Positions 22,008-33,311 of a stretch of DNA of 64,000 bases are shown here, piece after piece (position 1 is the first letter of the stretch; each line of letters opens with the position of its first letter). The notes under the pieces are model-generated. The model saw only the letters and a list, made by a program, of their open reading frames with translations. It did not search any database and had not been told where the DNA came from. Position numbers and translations under genes: made by a program. The stretch lies in NCBI RefSeq assembly GCF_949987535.1, contig NC_080070.1:13955770-14019769 (forward strand), read 5' to 3'. This DNA is from Balaenoptera acutorostrata (taxonomy: Eukaryota > Chordata > Mammalia > Artiodactyla > Balaenopteridae).

Positions 22008-23205
22008 TAAAATGAAACCAATGGAATAAAAATCTTAGGAGTTTTAAATGTTATGAAGAAGTGTTATAATGATATAATATTTCTAGGGGCTGATTTTTAG
22101 AAAATGAAATAGGACTGTTAGAGAATAAAAAAAACTCTGCTAATTGTATTTCTGATGGTATCAAGGGGAAAAGGTGCTATGACTGGCTGCTGGTTCTATG
22201 TTTGTCTGCTTAGATTTCCTTATAGTAAAGAAGGGTGCTTCAGAATAGTATAGCTTGATGACATTATCCCTTAGGATAATCTTCATTTACACTACTTTTG
22301 TCAAGCCACATTTTGATTTAAATTTAGTGTCTCAAGGTGACTTCTCTACTTGGAAGGGAAAGTACAAAGAAGCTAACAAAGCATACCATGCTCATTCTAT
22401 AGGTGGTATTTTGTATTTTTCAGTGTAGGGTAATATTAATATTCTGATTAAACAAGCAGTCTCATACACAACTCCTTACCTTGGGAGTAAGGATCTCCTC
22501 TTGGGGTCATGGTAACTCTATCCATACACAGACATTCTGCTTCAGAAGTCAGTAGGACGGCTTTCTATCTCTTGAATCATGGTGAATACAAGAAGGTCAC
22601 TGGTGACTTTTCCCCTATGGGTAGTACACTTAAAGCTTCTCATGACTTGATGTTTACATTGCTTTGTGATTAACTGCACACCATCTGGAGCTCACAGTAA
22701 TTTCCACTGTTTCTCACTCCTATTTCTCCCTTCCTTAAATTTTTTCCCTTTCATATTCCCCTTTCCTTTCACATACATGTGTTTTTAATAATAAATTGGG
22801 TTTCTTTAATTCCATTCTGTAATTGGGCCTCTCAAAGGTAATTTACCTCTCTTCTCTTGTTTTCATGCATATTTGGCATAAAGAATTCCTTGGAATATTG
22901 TTTATGAGCAGGACAAAAGTATTTAAAATATTTTGAATGATTTTCTTAAAAATAAAAATGATTCAAGTTTGGATGCTTCAAATGTCTAGAATGCTCTGTG
23001 CCTTGTGCAGGCCCTAGCACATAGAAAGCGACCTTTGACATTTGTTGAATGAATCTGGAAAACGAAAAATAGACTAAACATTTTATTCCTGAACGATGAA
23101 GCAAAAAAAAAAAAAAAAGCTTTTAGACTTCCATTTAGACCCACTTTAACAGGCCAAATCTTTTAATGAAAAGGATCCAAGCATCATTCTCGTAACTTGG
23201 CTTTT
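22008..23205. other. Unassigned intergenic sequence upstream of BRAF
   Basis: No gene seen. About 22,985-23,058 ('aggccctagcacatagaaag', 'tgttgaatgaatctgg') looks like a MIR or L2 tail. An A-run lies near 23,103. Confidence 0.5.
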
Positions 23206-23220
23206 CCTAAATATATTTCT

Positions 23221-23517
23221 TTTTTTTTTTTTTTAATAAATTTATTTATTTATTTTTGGCTGTGTTGGGTCTTCGTTATTGTTGGAGGGCTTTCTCTAGT
23301 TGCAGCGAGCGGGGGCCACTCTTCATCGCGGTGCGCGGGCCTCTCACTATTGCAGCCTCTCGTTGCGGAGCACAGGCTTCAGACGCGCAGGCTCAGTAGT
23401 TGTGGCTCACGGGCCCAGTTGCTCCGCGGCATGTGGGATCTTCCCAGACCAGGGCTCGAACCCGTGTCCCTTGCATTGGCAGGCAGATTCTCAACCACTG
23501 TGCCACCAGGGAAGCCC
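23221..23517 (-). mobile_element. CHR-type SINE near the BRAF promoter
   Basis: Reverse-complement copy with a perfect 15-bp TSD 'cctaaatatatttct' at 23,206-23,220 and 23,518-23,532. It ends about 580 bp before the probable BRAF transcription start, making it the nearest mobile element to the promoter. Confidence 0.93.
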
Positions 23518-23748
23518 CCTAAATATATTTCTATGAAATTCTGCTTGACTGTTGCAACCTCGGGGTTTCAAGTCTTATTTTTATGACACGGAGACGTTCG
23601 TTATAATGGAAATAACACAAGTAGTATGGACTTCCCGTCTTTCTCCCTCTAGGATTTCAACTTCTTCTCGAACACCATCCTCCTCGTCTAGTAAATCCTA
23701 CATTACAGAACAGGCTTAGGACGGAGGAGAAGAGAATTAATCGGAGCC

Positions 23749-23865
23749 ATGGAAACGGCCGAGCGGAGGAAACGTGTGAGCTGCGGGGTGGGCAGCCGGG
23801 GAAGGTACCCTCCCCTGACGACGGCGCCAGGACGCTCCGAGGATCACGTCACGCACCTCAGGTGA
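23749..23865 (+). other. Possible upstream ORF (38 codons)
   Basis: An ATG in good context (gccATGg) opens a 38-codon frame that ends at a TGA overlapping the CRE. It lies upstream of the likely main transcription start, so it would only matter in transcripts from a more distal start. The peptide is Arg-rich and unrecognised. An inference, not a supported gene. Confidence 0.2.
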
Positions 23866-23870
23866 CGTCA
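23845..23870. promoter_or_regulatory. CRE (ATF/CREB-type) sites
   Basis: A perfect palindromic CRE 'tgacgtca' lies at 23,863-23,870, with a related 'cacgtcac' at 23,845-23,852 and a 'gtgacgc' half-site near 23,887. About 230 bp upstream of the probable transcription start, they suggest regulation by CREB/ATF proteins. Confidence 0.75.
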
Positions 23871-23920
23871 CGACCGTGACACGCGGGTGACGCCGTTGCC
23901 GCGGCGACTTCCAGTCGTCT

Positions 23921-23945
23921 CCGCCCCCTGCCCCCGCCCCCCTCC
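23921..23945 (-). promoter_or_regulatory. C-rich run, potential G-quadruplex on the minus strand
   Basis: Several runs of four to six C separated by one or two bases, so the opposite strand has closely spaced G-runs able to form a quadruplex; it also overlaps GC-box (SP1-type) cores. Confidence 0.5.
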
Positions 23946-24097
23946 TAGCGTCCTTCCCCCAATCCCCTCAGGCTCAGCCGTGCCGGGGGCAGCAGGCCGG
24001 TTCCCGAGGTGGCCCAGGCGCCCTCCCGTCGCCGGCGCCGCCCGGGCCGTCCCTCCCCGCCGCCCCCCGCCCTCCGCCTCCGCCTCCCCCCGCCCTC

Positions 24098-24157
24098 CGC
24101 CTCCCTTCCCCCTCCCCGCCCAGCAGCGGTCGCTGAGGCCAGGCTCTCGGTTATAAG
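24098..24157 (+). other. BRAF: BRAF 5'UTR (short form)
   Basis: The stretch from 'cgcctcccttccccctcccc' to 'tcggttataag' closely follows the 5'UTR I recall for human BRAF mRNA, giving a likely start near 24,098. Longer transcripts starting further upstream are possible. Confidence 0.7.
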
Positions 24158-24164
24158 ATGGCGG
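24155..24164 (+). promoter_or_regulatory. YY1-type site over the BRAF start codon
   Basis: 'aagatggcgg' is a consensus YY1 site that includes the ATG. YY1 sites just downstream of transcription starts, often overlapping the start codon, are common in CpG-island promoters. The same decamer appears at the L1 5' end (43,951-43,960). Confidence 0.6.
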
Positions 24165-24277
24165 CGCTGAGCGGCGGCGGCGGCGCGGAGCAGGGCCAGG
24201 CTCTGTTCAACGGGGACATGGAGCCCGAGGCCGGCGCCGCGGCCTCTTCGGCTGCGGACCCGGCCATTCCCGAGGAG
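24158..24277 (+). CDS. BRAF: BRAF coding exon 1 (partial gene; RAF serine/threonine kinase)
   Basis: BRAF is the cytosolic RAF-family serine/threonine kinase that, when activated by RAS-GTP at the membrane, phosphorylates MEK1/2 in the ERK pathway. Only its first 40 residues are in this window: M-A-A-L-S, a short Gly run, [17 protein letters not shown], an Ala/Ser run, and D-P-A-I-P-E-E. The RAS-binding, Cys-rich and kinase domains lie in later exons outside the window. The start is fixed by strong identity to the known BRAF N-terminus and by the preceding 5'UTR. The exon ends at GAG|gtgagt after codon 40 (phase 0), the same boundary as the human exon 1, which has 46 codons as I recall. The six missing codons are two Gly and four Gly/Ala residues in low-complexity runs, so the reading frame is kept and no loss of function is implied. 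Confidence 0.95.
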
Positions 24278-24286
24278 GTGAGTGCC
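24278..24286 (+). other. BRAF: BRAF intron 1 splice donor
   Basis: 'gag|gtgagtgcc' fits the consensus donor and ends exon 1 in phase 0. Intron 1 continues past the end of the window. Confidence 0.92.
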
Positions 24287-24637
24287 GGCGCGCCCTGCAC
24301 CCCTCCCGTCTCGGGGCTCGGCTGGCTGGTGTTTATTTTGGGGAGAGAGGTGGCGGTGGGGGCTCTGGTGCCCTCAGCCACCTTCCCTTCTGGGCGCTGC
24401 GGGCTGGGAGACGGGCATTCCCCTCCTGTGCCTCTCCGTCATGCAGCTCCTCGCTACGTAAACACACACAATGGCCCAGGGGGGTTTCCCTGGCCCGCAC
24501 TTGAGGCTTGAGGGATTCGGGCAGCGGTGGTGGAGCAGGAGGCTATCAATAGGGGGCGAGACTCAGGGTTGGTCCGAGAAGGTCACGGCTGGCTGAAGGT
24601 AGCCAGCCTCGCGTCTGCTGGATGTTTTCTTTATTTT

Positions 24638-24660
24638 GGGTGGGGGGCGGGGGAGGCTGG
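24638..24660 (+). promoter_or_regulatory. G-rich run, potential quadruplex in early intron 1
   Basis: Runs of G (3, 6, 5 and a final pair) within 23 bp on the transcribed-sense strand, about 360 bp after exon 1. The last run is only GG, so a three-tier quadruplex would have to split the longer runs. Confidence 0.35.
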
Positions 24661-26499
24661 CGGCTGCATCTGGGTGGAAGATGTCGGTCAGTAGCCGGGG
24701 CCGGGACCCCAGCCCGAGTTAGCGTTGTATGTAATTATCACACGGTCACGGTGATGATGGGGCGATCATTCCCTCTCTACTCTCCCTGACTCTGCCTCTT
24801 TTCAGGCCCTTACACTTCTCTACTTGTTAGGGGAGATTGCTCTTCACCTGTTTTAACCAGCGGATGGTCTTTACATTTTCAACCCTAAATGCCACTGTTT
24901 CCGTTCTTTCTCCCATCCCGGTCTCAGGCCCCCGATTCCTAATGTTTGTCAGTATTCTGTCGCCGACCAGTAACCCCCATCCCAGTTCCATCTGCCGCCC
25001 CGCTCCTTTGCCAGTGGTCGGACCTGCCTGCCTTCTAACCTCAGCTTCTACTTAAGACCATTTTTGCAACTCTATTATCTTAGTCCTGTTGAGGCCTTCT
25101 AGTTCATTTCACCGCTCGCTAACGTTGTTATCGTCACAAATCCTTCTGAACGCTTTGGAGCTACTTACTTTCTGAATCGTGAAGCTGTCAAGATTCCGTC
25201 AGGTTTCACTTGCACTTCCATTGTGCATCCACACCTCTTTGTTTATTCCTACCCTTTTTTTTTTTTCTTAATAGGTGTGATTGATTTCTTTCCGTTGTCT
25301 TCCTTTTTGTCCCAATTTTTTTCTTTTACTTTTTCGTCTTTAGTCCTTGCTTCTCTCATACATTATTTAGCCTCTTATCACCTTGTCAAATGACTTTATT
25401 TACATTTTGGTTTTTGTTACGTAAAATTTATTACATTTAGTGTTTGGTATTGTATTACATAAAGTAATACACTTTATTGTACTTTACAAATAATGAGATA
25501 ATATATGGTATAATAACTGTGCTTTACAATTATTGATTAGATAATGTGACTTGCTCCGTTGACTTTGCTCAAAGTTCTTTCCTTCCTACTACAGTGCTTA
25601 CATTTTGTTTCCCAATTCTCATAACGTCTCGTTCTTCTGTCAATGCAATTCTTTTTCCTGCTTCATCATCTTTACTTTGGAAATTCATTAGATATGGTTG
25701 CTCTCTTCAGTATCAGTTTGTTCACAATAATATTTGTTTTTCATTCTCTTATACCACTTCCATCTATGCCCAAGATGTGTTCTGTACCATCATTTGATCT
25801 CATCTAAATTTCTCATGTATACATACATATATATATCTTTTATGAATATATATATCTTTTATGAATATATATATCTTTTACACCACTTTCCGCTTACTTT
25901 TCTGTTTGCATTTCTGCTCAGATCAGTTTCCTCTAATATCTGTTCATTTCCCCCAACTTCTTGGATTTTAAGGAGAGCACTCTTTCCTTCTTCCATTTCC
26001 TAGTTTATTCTGTTTTCCTTGTCCCCAGTTGCCATTCATTCTGCCTTGTTTCCTGGCTTTTGGTACTTACTTGCTGAAGCTTCCTCTTGTCTTCCCCACA
26101 CCTCCACATTCCTTCTTATTTATAAACAGCTTTGTTCCGTTGACATGGAAATTTATTTTTAGGATACATTGTTTTTAATGGATAAATACTAGGGGTCACA
26201 TCTGCTGTCTATTTTTTCCATGAATCGGATATGCCTTTGTCTTACTCTGCACAGGTGCCTCTAGGCTTGCTTTACTCTGTAGTGCATGTGTGGTTTTATT
26301 GAATTGTATCTAGAAGAATGGGTAAATTAATGGGCATGGGTTATGAAATCGTAATTCTCTGATTATAATTGTTTTCGTTGAGAACTTTGTTTCAGAGTTA
26401 TTAGAACAGTTTGTAATGATATAGAGAAGCCTTTTGTTAAGTACAATGTCTGCTGCCTTATTTGAAAGGGCCAGATTATTTGAGCTCTACTCTCTGAAG
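24661..26499 (+). other. Intron 1, mostly unassigned
   Basis: GC content falls from the island to T-rich intronic sequence by about 25,100. Apart from the 19-bp tandem repeat at 25,826-25,880 I recognise nothing; 25,560-26,110 is pyrimidine-rich and may be a decayed repeat. Confidence 0.5.
25826..25880. repeat. Tandem repeat, 19-bp period
   Basis: About three copies of a unit containing 'atatatatcttttatgaat', with 'ctttt' recurring at 25,837, 25,856 and 25,875. Confidence 0.8.
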
Positions 26500-26606
26500 A
26501 TTCTGATTCAGTAGGTGAGAGCTAGGGCCGTGAGTTTCTGTATTTGGCACACTTCCTGGGCAGTTATCATGTATCAATACTTGAGAACCTCTAGGCTAGA
26601 TGAATT
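26500..26606 (+). mobile_element. MER5A-like hAT MITE, fragment
   Basis: 'gattctgattcagtaggtga' then 'gtttctgtatttggcac' and 'acttgagaacct' follow the second half of MER5A. Confidence 0.6.
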
Positions 26607-29574
26607 TAAACCTCAAGTTTAAATTGGCAATAACTGGAAAGCTTATTAGTATCTCTTGAAACCAGGATACTCAACTAATTTTAATTACTTAGAAGTGTTT
26701 CCCACTGCCTCCTCCACCCAGGTTTTAATGGTTAATGATGAATAGTAGTTTTTCCTCCATATTTTCTTACAGGAACTTATAATAAATGTATTTGACTGGG
26801 GGAGGGGGGAGTAAAGGGTTAAAAATGAATCTCTTTCTAATATAGATATCAGTGTTACGGATGGTAGAATAAGTTACTCCAAGAAATAATTTTAAGTTTG
26901 AAGTTGGTATCTGTTTATCCACTGGAAACTGAAATGTACTGTGGTCTTTTAATTGAACTGTCTTCTATGCACTTAAAGAGATATAATTGTCAAGTGTATG
27001 GAAAGAAATGAAAAAAATGTGTCTAAAGAATTACCTTACTTAAAAATACAGGTTTTAAAAAGTTTCTCAGAGTAAAAGCACATTTATTATTGAAAAATTA
27101 GAAAAATGTAAGTACAAAAAGTTTTAGAAAATTATCTGTAATCTTGCCACTAAGATATAATTACTATAAACATTTTAGTTTATATCCATATACTCCTTTT
27201 TTATGCTTGTGTAATGTATGTGGTTTTGTAATATTTTTAAACTTAGCGAGGTAGTAGAACATTTTACTTAACAGATACACTGTGATTTTAACAATTTTTT
27301 TATATTAGGTTGTTTCTAATTTTTTTTATTCTTGTTATCAAACATCTTGAACACAGAATGTAGATTTAGTTTTTAAAATTACGTTGGGAAGTGAACAAAT
27401 TTCAAGTCCTGTATTTGTAAGTATTACTTTGTAGATGCTCAAAATAGAATATTCTGGTAAATGACAGGAGCTTATTAAATATTTATCAAATAAATGTGCT
27501 TATACTTTTGGCATTAAACGTTTACTTCTGACCATTTATATTTCCCTGATGTTACTTTCTTTCTGTGACAATATGGTATAATAAGGGACAATGTGACCAT
27601 ATGGTATAAAAATACATTTATTTAAAAAAATGTGTTATGCCAGGGTGTGATGTTTATTAACTGTTCTTCTTGTATTTTTGTAGAAGGGTGCCTCTTACAA
27701 TTGCATTACAATTAAAATTGTATTGTTTTCAAGATCTCTTATCACCAATCTTAGTTAAGCTGTATAATTATAATAATGCATCGACTAAGTAGTATTCTGG
27801 GATGGAATATCCTTTATAATGAGGTCCACTGTATTAAAACACATCTTTATGAATCATGCCAAACCAGGTTGGATTACATCATGCTTTTAAAAAGTGGTAG
27901 GCCCACTAAACTTTGTGTTTCTGCAGTTCTGGCTATCGCTGTTAATACTTGTTAAGATACATTCGAAGGTGGACAAAACATGCCTGTTAGGTAAAACCAT
28001 AAAATAACTGTCTTTGGTGTTTCTAGCGTTCCCTTTCTGTAGTCTTTCTCTCTTATCATTTAATAAACTCCCTCTTTTAGGCATCTGCTCACCTCTTCCT
28101 TTATTTAGAAATTTTTCTGATATCAGTCACTTATATATGCTGACTATTAAAGGAATTGATTGTCAGTAAATGGATTAAGAAAGGAACGTTGGAACTGAGT
28201 ACTTGAATCCTTGAATGTAGTAGAACCCGAAAGCAAACTTGATTTAATTGTATTTAGATAATAGGCCAGAAAAATTATATTAAGATAACAGGCTAGAGAA
28301 GTCTGATTTATCTTGATTCCCTGTCTCTGGCTTTCCTGTTTAGGAAGCTGATCGGGTCTTAACAACTGGAAACCTATGTTCTATGAATGGTAGGGAAGAA
28401 AGGGAGGGAGCAGGCTACATTGCTTTGTTAGCATTTTCTAAGACTTGATGCTTACCTCGTGAAAGAATGAGACAGCTCTTAAGTGTTCTTCGTGTTTCTC
28501 CAACCATAAAGCTGTTTTTCTCCTTTAGAAATGCAAAAGTGCATTTTTTTCATTTGACATCTTGATATTAATTTAGCTGAGTACTTAGTGAACATTTTGT
28601 GTCACAATCCTCTTTTATGAAATTCAGTATGTTCCTATGCTTCCTATATTTCTGCCTCAAATTATCTTTGAAATAAGCCTTTATAGTCAGTGGCTCTTAC
28701 TGGATTTTGTCTTCCTCAAAAGTTGAATTGTTTTAAGTCCTTTACTCATTCTCTTTGTCCAGTTCATCTACATTGGTTATTCTGTAAAGTCAGGATCAGC
28801 AATAGTTATACAACTTCTGAATTCAAAATGGATGAGCCTGTTGAGGAGCTTTTCTGTTTCGTAAGCAGCGCTTTTGTAGCCATAATGTTGTGGATACTTA
28901 ATATAAGAACCAAAATCTAGCCTCATTGCTTCCATTCCTTCCTTAAATATTTGGTGGAGAGACATTGACATGTTCTGGGAGGTAGTTTTTATTTTTCAGC
29001 TTTGTTTTGTCTACCAACCCAATTTGCTGTTATGCATAATTAGCAGGGTAGTCAGAAGAAACTCTTTAATACAGCCTCCACCCTAACAGTAAGCAGTTAT
29101 TTTTTTTTTCCCCTCTACCCTCTGAGATTATTTTGGTTTCCATGTTTTCTCTTGGTCTTAAAAAACTATTATTCTTGTTCCTTCCCATATCAGGACTATG
29201 CTTATAGATGGAAAGTGACGCTCAATAACATTACATTTCTTTCTGGGTCCTGGGAATGCCCTTGATAAAGAATATAAAAATTGCTCTGAACTCAATTAAC
29301 TTTATATCTTCTGGAAGCTCTGTAACATCAGATGAAACATCATTTTCATTCTTGTAATGTAGCTGCAGTTATTGACAGCACTTTGGGAACAAATGTACCA
29401 TAGGGCGGTGGTTTTCCAATTACTATAGAGCTCTAGCACCGTTTTTAAAAAACACATTAGCACTGTAAGAAACACAGATTTTGAGTTGCTCTAATACCTA
29501 TATACATGAAGCAGTTTTTGTCTGTTTTGTACATTTTTTTAATCCTCATCTGGCACATACATACTCAGTGAAAG
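26607..29574 (+). other. Intron 1, mostly unassigned
   Basis: About 3 kb with few recognisable repeats. 27,060-27,360 has the character of an old LINE 3' end (A/T-rich, 'aaaaattagaaaaatgta'). At 27,568-27,606 'atatggtataa' is duplicated. No exons, RNA genes or conserved-looking ORFs were seen. Confidence 0.5.
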
Positions 29575-30062
29575 AGTTAATGTGTACAAAACAGAGAATA
29601 TAGCCAATATTTTATAGTAACTTTATTTATTTATTTTAATTTTTTTATTTTTGGCTGTGTTGGGTCTTCATTGCTGCACGCGGGCTTTCTCTAGGTGCGG
29701 CGAGCAGGGGTTACTCTTCGTTGCGCACGGGCTTCTCATTGCGGTGGCTTCTCTTGTTGCGGAGCATGGGCTCTAGGCGCACGGGCTTCAGTAGTTGTGG
29801 CTCTTGGGCTCTAGAGCACAGGCTCAGTAGTTGTGGCGCACGGGCTTAGTTGCTCCGCGGCATGTGGGATCTTCCCGGACCAGGGCTCGAACCCGTGTGC
29901 CCTGCATAGGCAGGCGGATTCTTAACCACTGCGCCACCAGGGAAGCCCTCTAGTAACTTTAAATGGAGTATAATCTGTAAAATTTTTGCATCACTATGTT
30001 GTACACCTGAAACTAATATAATATTGTAAATCAACTATACCTTAGTTAAAAAAAATTTTTTT
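29575..30062 (+). mobile_element. L1 3'UTR fragment, split by a SINE
   Basis: 'cagagaatatagccaatatt' before the SINE and 'gtacacctgaaactaatata', 'gtaaatcaactatacc' and an A-run after it form one L1 tail, truncated at the 5' side. Confidence 0.75.
29626..29950 (-). mobile_element. CHR-type SINE (long form)
   Basis: Reverse-complement copy with TSD 'tagtaacttta' on both sides (from 29,615 and from 29,951). Confidence 0.92.
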
Positions 30063-30444
30063 TTAATAATTAGTGAATGAAACCCTATTAGATATGGTGC
30101 ACTCTGATTTTTCTATACCATTCAGTTCTCTTTTTTTTAAAGCTACTCATAAAATCAATTTATTAAATTGACAACCACCTAGTTGCAACAGACAGTTGGA
30201 AAAACAGTTTTGAGGCTATCAAGGACTTTCTTCAGAGGTTACCTGAAGTCTCTATTTAGTCCCACTACACCTTAATTATTGAAGTTCTTCATTTATCTGC
30301 ATTACATGTTGGTTTCCTTGAAGAAAAAAAAAAAAGGCTTAATGGCTGTAAAAATTTTAGAGCTACTGTGTATGGAAGGGAGATTTGTGCTGACATGAAT
30401 CTTCCTAAGTGTAATAATCTGTGTAGAAAATTTCAACAACTTGT
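30063..30444 (+). other. Intron 1, unassigned
   Basis: No gene or repeat recognised; an A-run at about 30,325 is the only notable feature. Confidence 0.5.
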
Positions 30445-30452
30445 GTTTAAGG

Positions 30453-30771
30453 CAGTGGTCAGCAGACTTGTGTAAAGGGTCAAGTGGTAAATATTTTAGT
30501 TATTGTGGGTCTAACTGCTCTGTCTCTGTCACAAGGACTGAACAGACTCAAAAATGGTATTGCAGCGTAAAAGCAGCTAATAGACAATATGTAAATGAAT
30601 GCTGTGTTCCAATAAAACTTATTTATGGACACTGAAATTTGAATGTGTCATGAAATATTCTTTTTTTTTTTTTTCATTTAAAGATGTAAAAACCATTCTT
30701 AGTTTGTGAGCTGTACAAAAAACAGGTGGTGGGCCATATTTAGTTCATGGGCCAAAGTTTTCAGACTCCTG
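30453..30771 (+). mobile_element. MER1-type hAT (Charlie) non-autonomous element
   Basis: Ends 'cagtggtcagcagactt' and 'aagttttcagactcctg' are the imperfect terminal repeats. Internal 'ttccaataaaacttattta' and 'ggtgggccatatttagttca' match MER1. An imperfect 8-bp TSD, gtttaagg / gtctaggg, flanks it. It contains a later T-run at 30,660. Confidence 0.85.
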
Positions 30772-30854
30772 GTCTAGGGGAGACTAAGTATATCATATTT
30801 GAGGTTCTGAAATTAAGGTGTGGGTTAGAGTTCTATAGAAAGTTCATAACTGCT

Positions 30855-32560
30855 TTTTAAAAATCGGGTTTATTGGGATATAATTTACACATACTAACTA
30901 TAATGTACCATTTTAAACACACAGTTTGATGAGTTTTGACAAATGTATATAGTCATGTAACTACTGCCACAATCAAGAGATAGAACTTTTGATGGAAAAG
31001 TTCCCCAGTTCCTCTTTGCATTCATTTTCCTCCCCACCCCACCTCCAGCCCCTGGCAAACACTGGTCTGATCTCTAGCTTTGCCTTTTCCAGAAAGTCAT
31101 ACACATGAAATCATACAGTATGTGGTCTTATGTATTTGGCTTCTTTCATTTAGTTTGATATTTTTGAGATTCACCCATGTTGTTGCATGTATCAGTAATT
31201 AGTTTCTGTTTATTGCTTAGTATTATCGTGTGGATGTAGCATGACTTATTTCTACATTTACCAGTTGATGAGTAGTAGGGTTCTTTCTAGTTTTCAGCAG
31301 TTATTAAGGTTGCTATAAATGTTTGGGTTCGGGTTTTGTGTGGACACTCGTTTTTATTTCTCTTGAGTAAGGACCTAGAGTTTGGACTCATGGGTCGTAT
31401 GGTGAGTATATATTGATATTTAACTTTATAAGAAAGTGCCAAACTTTTCTAAAGCAATAGAAACCATTTTGTATTGCCACCCACAATGAATGAGAGTTCC
31501 AAACTCTATCCTTGTCATGTCAGTCTTGTTAGTTTTAACCATTCTAGTATGTATGCAGTATTGTGGTTTTAATTTGCATTTTCCTAATGACTAATGATGT
31601 TGGACATCTGTATATATGCTTATTTACTACCCATATATTTTCTTTGGTGCAGTATCAGTATCTATTCACATCTTTTTATTCTGTATTTACCTTCTTATTA
31701 TGGAGTTGTAAGAGTACTACATATATATTCTAGATACAAGTTCTTTGTATCAGATATGTGTTTTGCACATGCCTCCCAGTCTATGGCTTGTCTCTTCATT
31801 TTCCTAAGTGTCCTTTGAAGAGTAGAAGTTTTATTTTTGATGAAATCCAGTTTATCAATTTTTTCTTTTAGGTTTCATGCTTTTTTTGTCCTACCCAGTA
31901 TATCTTTGCCTAACTTAAGGTCATAAAATTTTCTCCCATGTTTTCTTCTAGAAGTTTTACAGTTTTAGCTTTTACATTTAGGTCTATCATCCATTTGGAG
32001 TTATTTTTTATATGTATTGTGAGGTAAGGGTTAAGGTTTGTTCATTCTTTTTCGTATGGATGTCCAGTTGTTTCACCTTTTTTGAAGAGACTAACCTTTT
32101 TCTGTTGAATTACCTTGGCACTTTTATTGAAATCAGTTGATTATGTTTGTGAGTTTTATACTCTGTTTTATTGACGTATATGTCTCTTCTTTGGCTGGTA
32201 CCACACTGTCTTGATTGCTTTATAGTTCAGTCTTTTTTTTTTTTTTTAATATTTGTTTATTTATTTCTTTGGTTGTGCTGCGTCTTAGTTGCACCAGGCG
32301 GGCTCCTTAGTTGCAGCTCACTGGCTCCTTAGTTGCGACATGTGGGGTCCTTAGTTTTGGCATGTGAACTCTTAGTTGCAGCATGCGTGTGGGATTTAGT
32401 TCCCTGACCAGGGATCGAAGCCGGGACCCCTACATTGGGAGCTCAGAGTCTTATCCACTGTGCCACCAGGGAAGTCCCTATAGTTCAGTCTTAAAATTAG
32501 GTAGATCCAGTTCATAGGATTTTTAGAACTTTAAAATTTGATTTTTAAAATTTTTTGTGC
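30855..32560 (-). mobile_element. Old L1, antisense
   Basis: Long reverse-complement L1M: 'aaatcatacagtatgtggtc', 'aatttgcattttcctaatga', 'tttggagttattttttatat' and similar, covering the ORF2 3' part and upstream. Split by a SINE at 32,235-32,478. Confidence 0.75.
32235..32478 (-). mobile_element. CHR-type SINE
   Basis: Reverse-complement copy with perfect TSD 'tatagttcagtctt' at 32,221-32,234 and 32,479-32,492. Confidence 0.92.
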
Positions 32561-33302
32561 TATTGTCTTTTGAAAGGACAGGGTTCATAATTTGCTTCCA
32601 GTTCTTAAAGGTGTCTTCTACTCAAAAAAAGCTTAAGACTCACTGTGGTATATAGTTAACACACCCCTATCTTGAATCATTTGGTGGAGAGGTTGTGAAA
32701 AGTGGCAGGTAAAGAAACATGTTTCATCCACAATTAATTTTTTTATAAGAAATGAAGGCGATATCCTAATAGGTGGCACCAAAAAGTCAATAATGTCTTT
32801 TTTTTTTCATCATATTTCAAAAATGTTAACTGTAATCAAGATACGTTTAGGTGAAAGTGAATATGCTAAGATATTTATTCACCAAAAAAGTCATGGAAAA
32901 TGTCAATCAGGTGGTGGGGGATACTAGTTTATAATACTAGCTGTGTCATTTTCCATCTTCAGCATGAGTTTTTCCATTTGAAACCTATGTCATGTTCTGT
33001 GATGTTCCAGAATTAGCACCTTTATTACGCTTAGAGGCATCATTAAATTGTTGTTACTAAGGATAAGCATATGATGGTTGTTGGTCATATTTCTGCCTTT
33101 TTCATTTGGACCCTTAGGACCCTTTACCTTGTTTTAAATTACAATGGTAGTAGCTTTTCACTGCTTAGCCTGGAGGGCTTCCCTACAATATAAAATGATA
33201 TTTCTACTTATGATTTTTGCTTAAGAATTATGAACATGTTTCCTGATTTTTTTTTTTTTTTAAGTTTCGTTATGAAGGAAGGAAGACTTAAGTCTTAAAA
33301 AT
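32561..33302 (+). other. Intron 1, unassigned
   Basis: No gene or known repeat recognised. Confidence 0.5.
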
Positions 33303-33311
33303 GAGCGTAAG

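Larger units (their letters stand above)
23740..24420. promoter_or_regulatory. BRAF: BRAF CpG-island promoter
   Basis: Base composition changes abruptly near 23,740 to a GC- and CpG-rich island that covers the region upstream of BRAF, its 5'UTR, exon 1 and the start of intron 1. There is no convincing TATA box at a useful distance; C-rich GC-box-like runs are dense at 23,920-24,120. This is the usual layout for a broadly expressed signalling gene. Island edges are judged by eye; a CpG observed/expected plot would set them. Confidence 0.85.

Noticed and set aside
23887..24156. 89-codon Pro/Arg-rich frame ending just before the BRAF ATG
   Set aside because: Low-complexity GC-rich promoter and 5'UTR sequence; the frame has no conserved features and overlaps the known transcription start.
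24151..24381. 76-codon antisense frame over BRAF exon 1
   Set aside because: Shadow of the exon 1 coding sequence in a CpG island.
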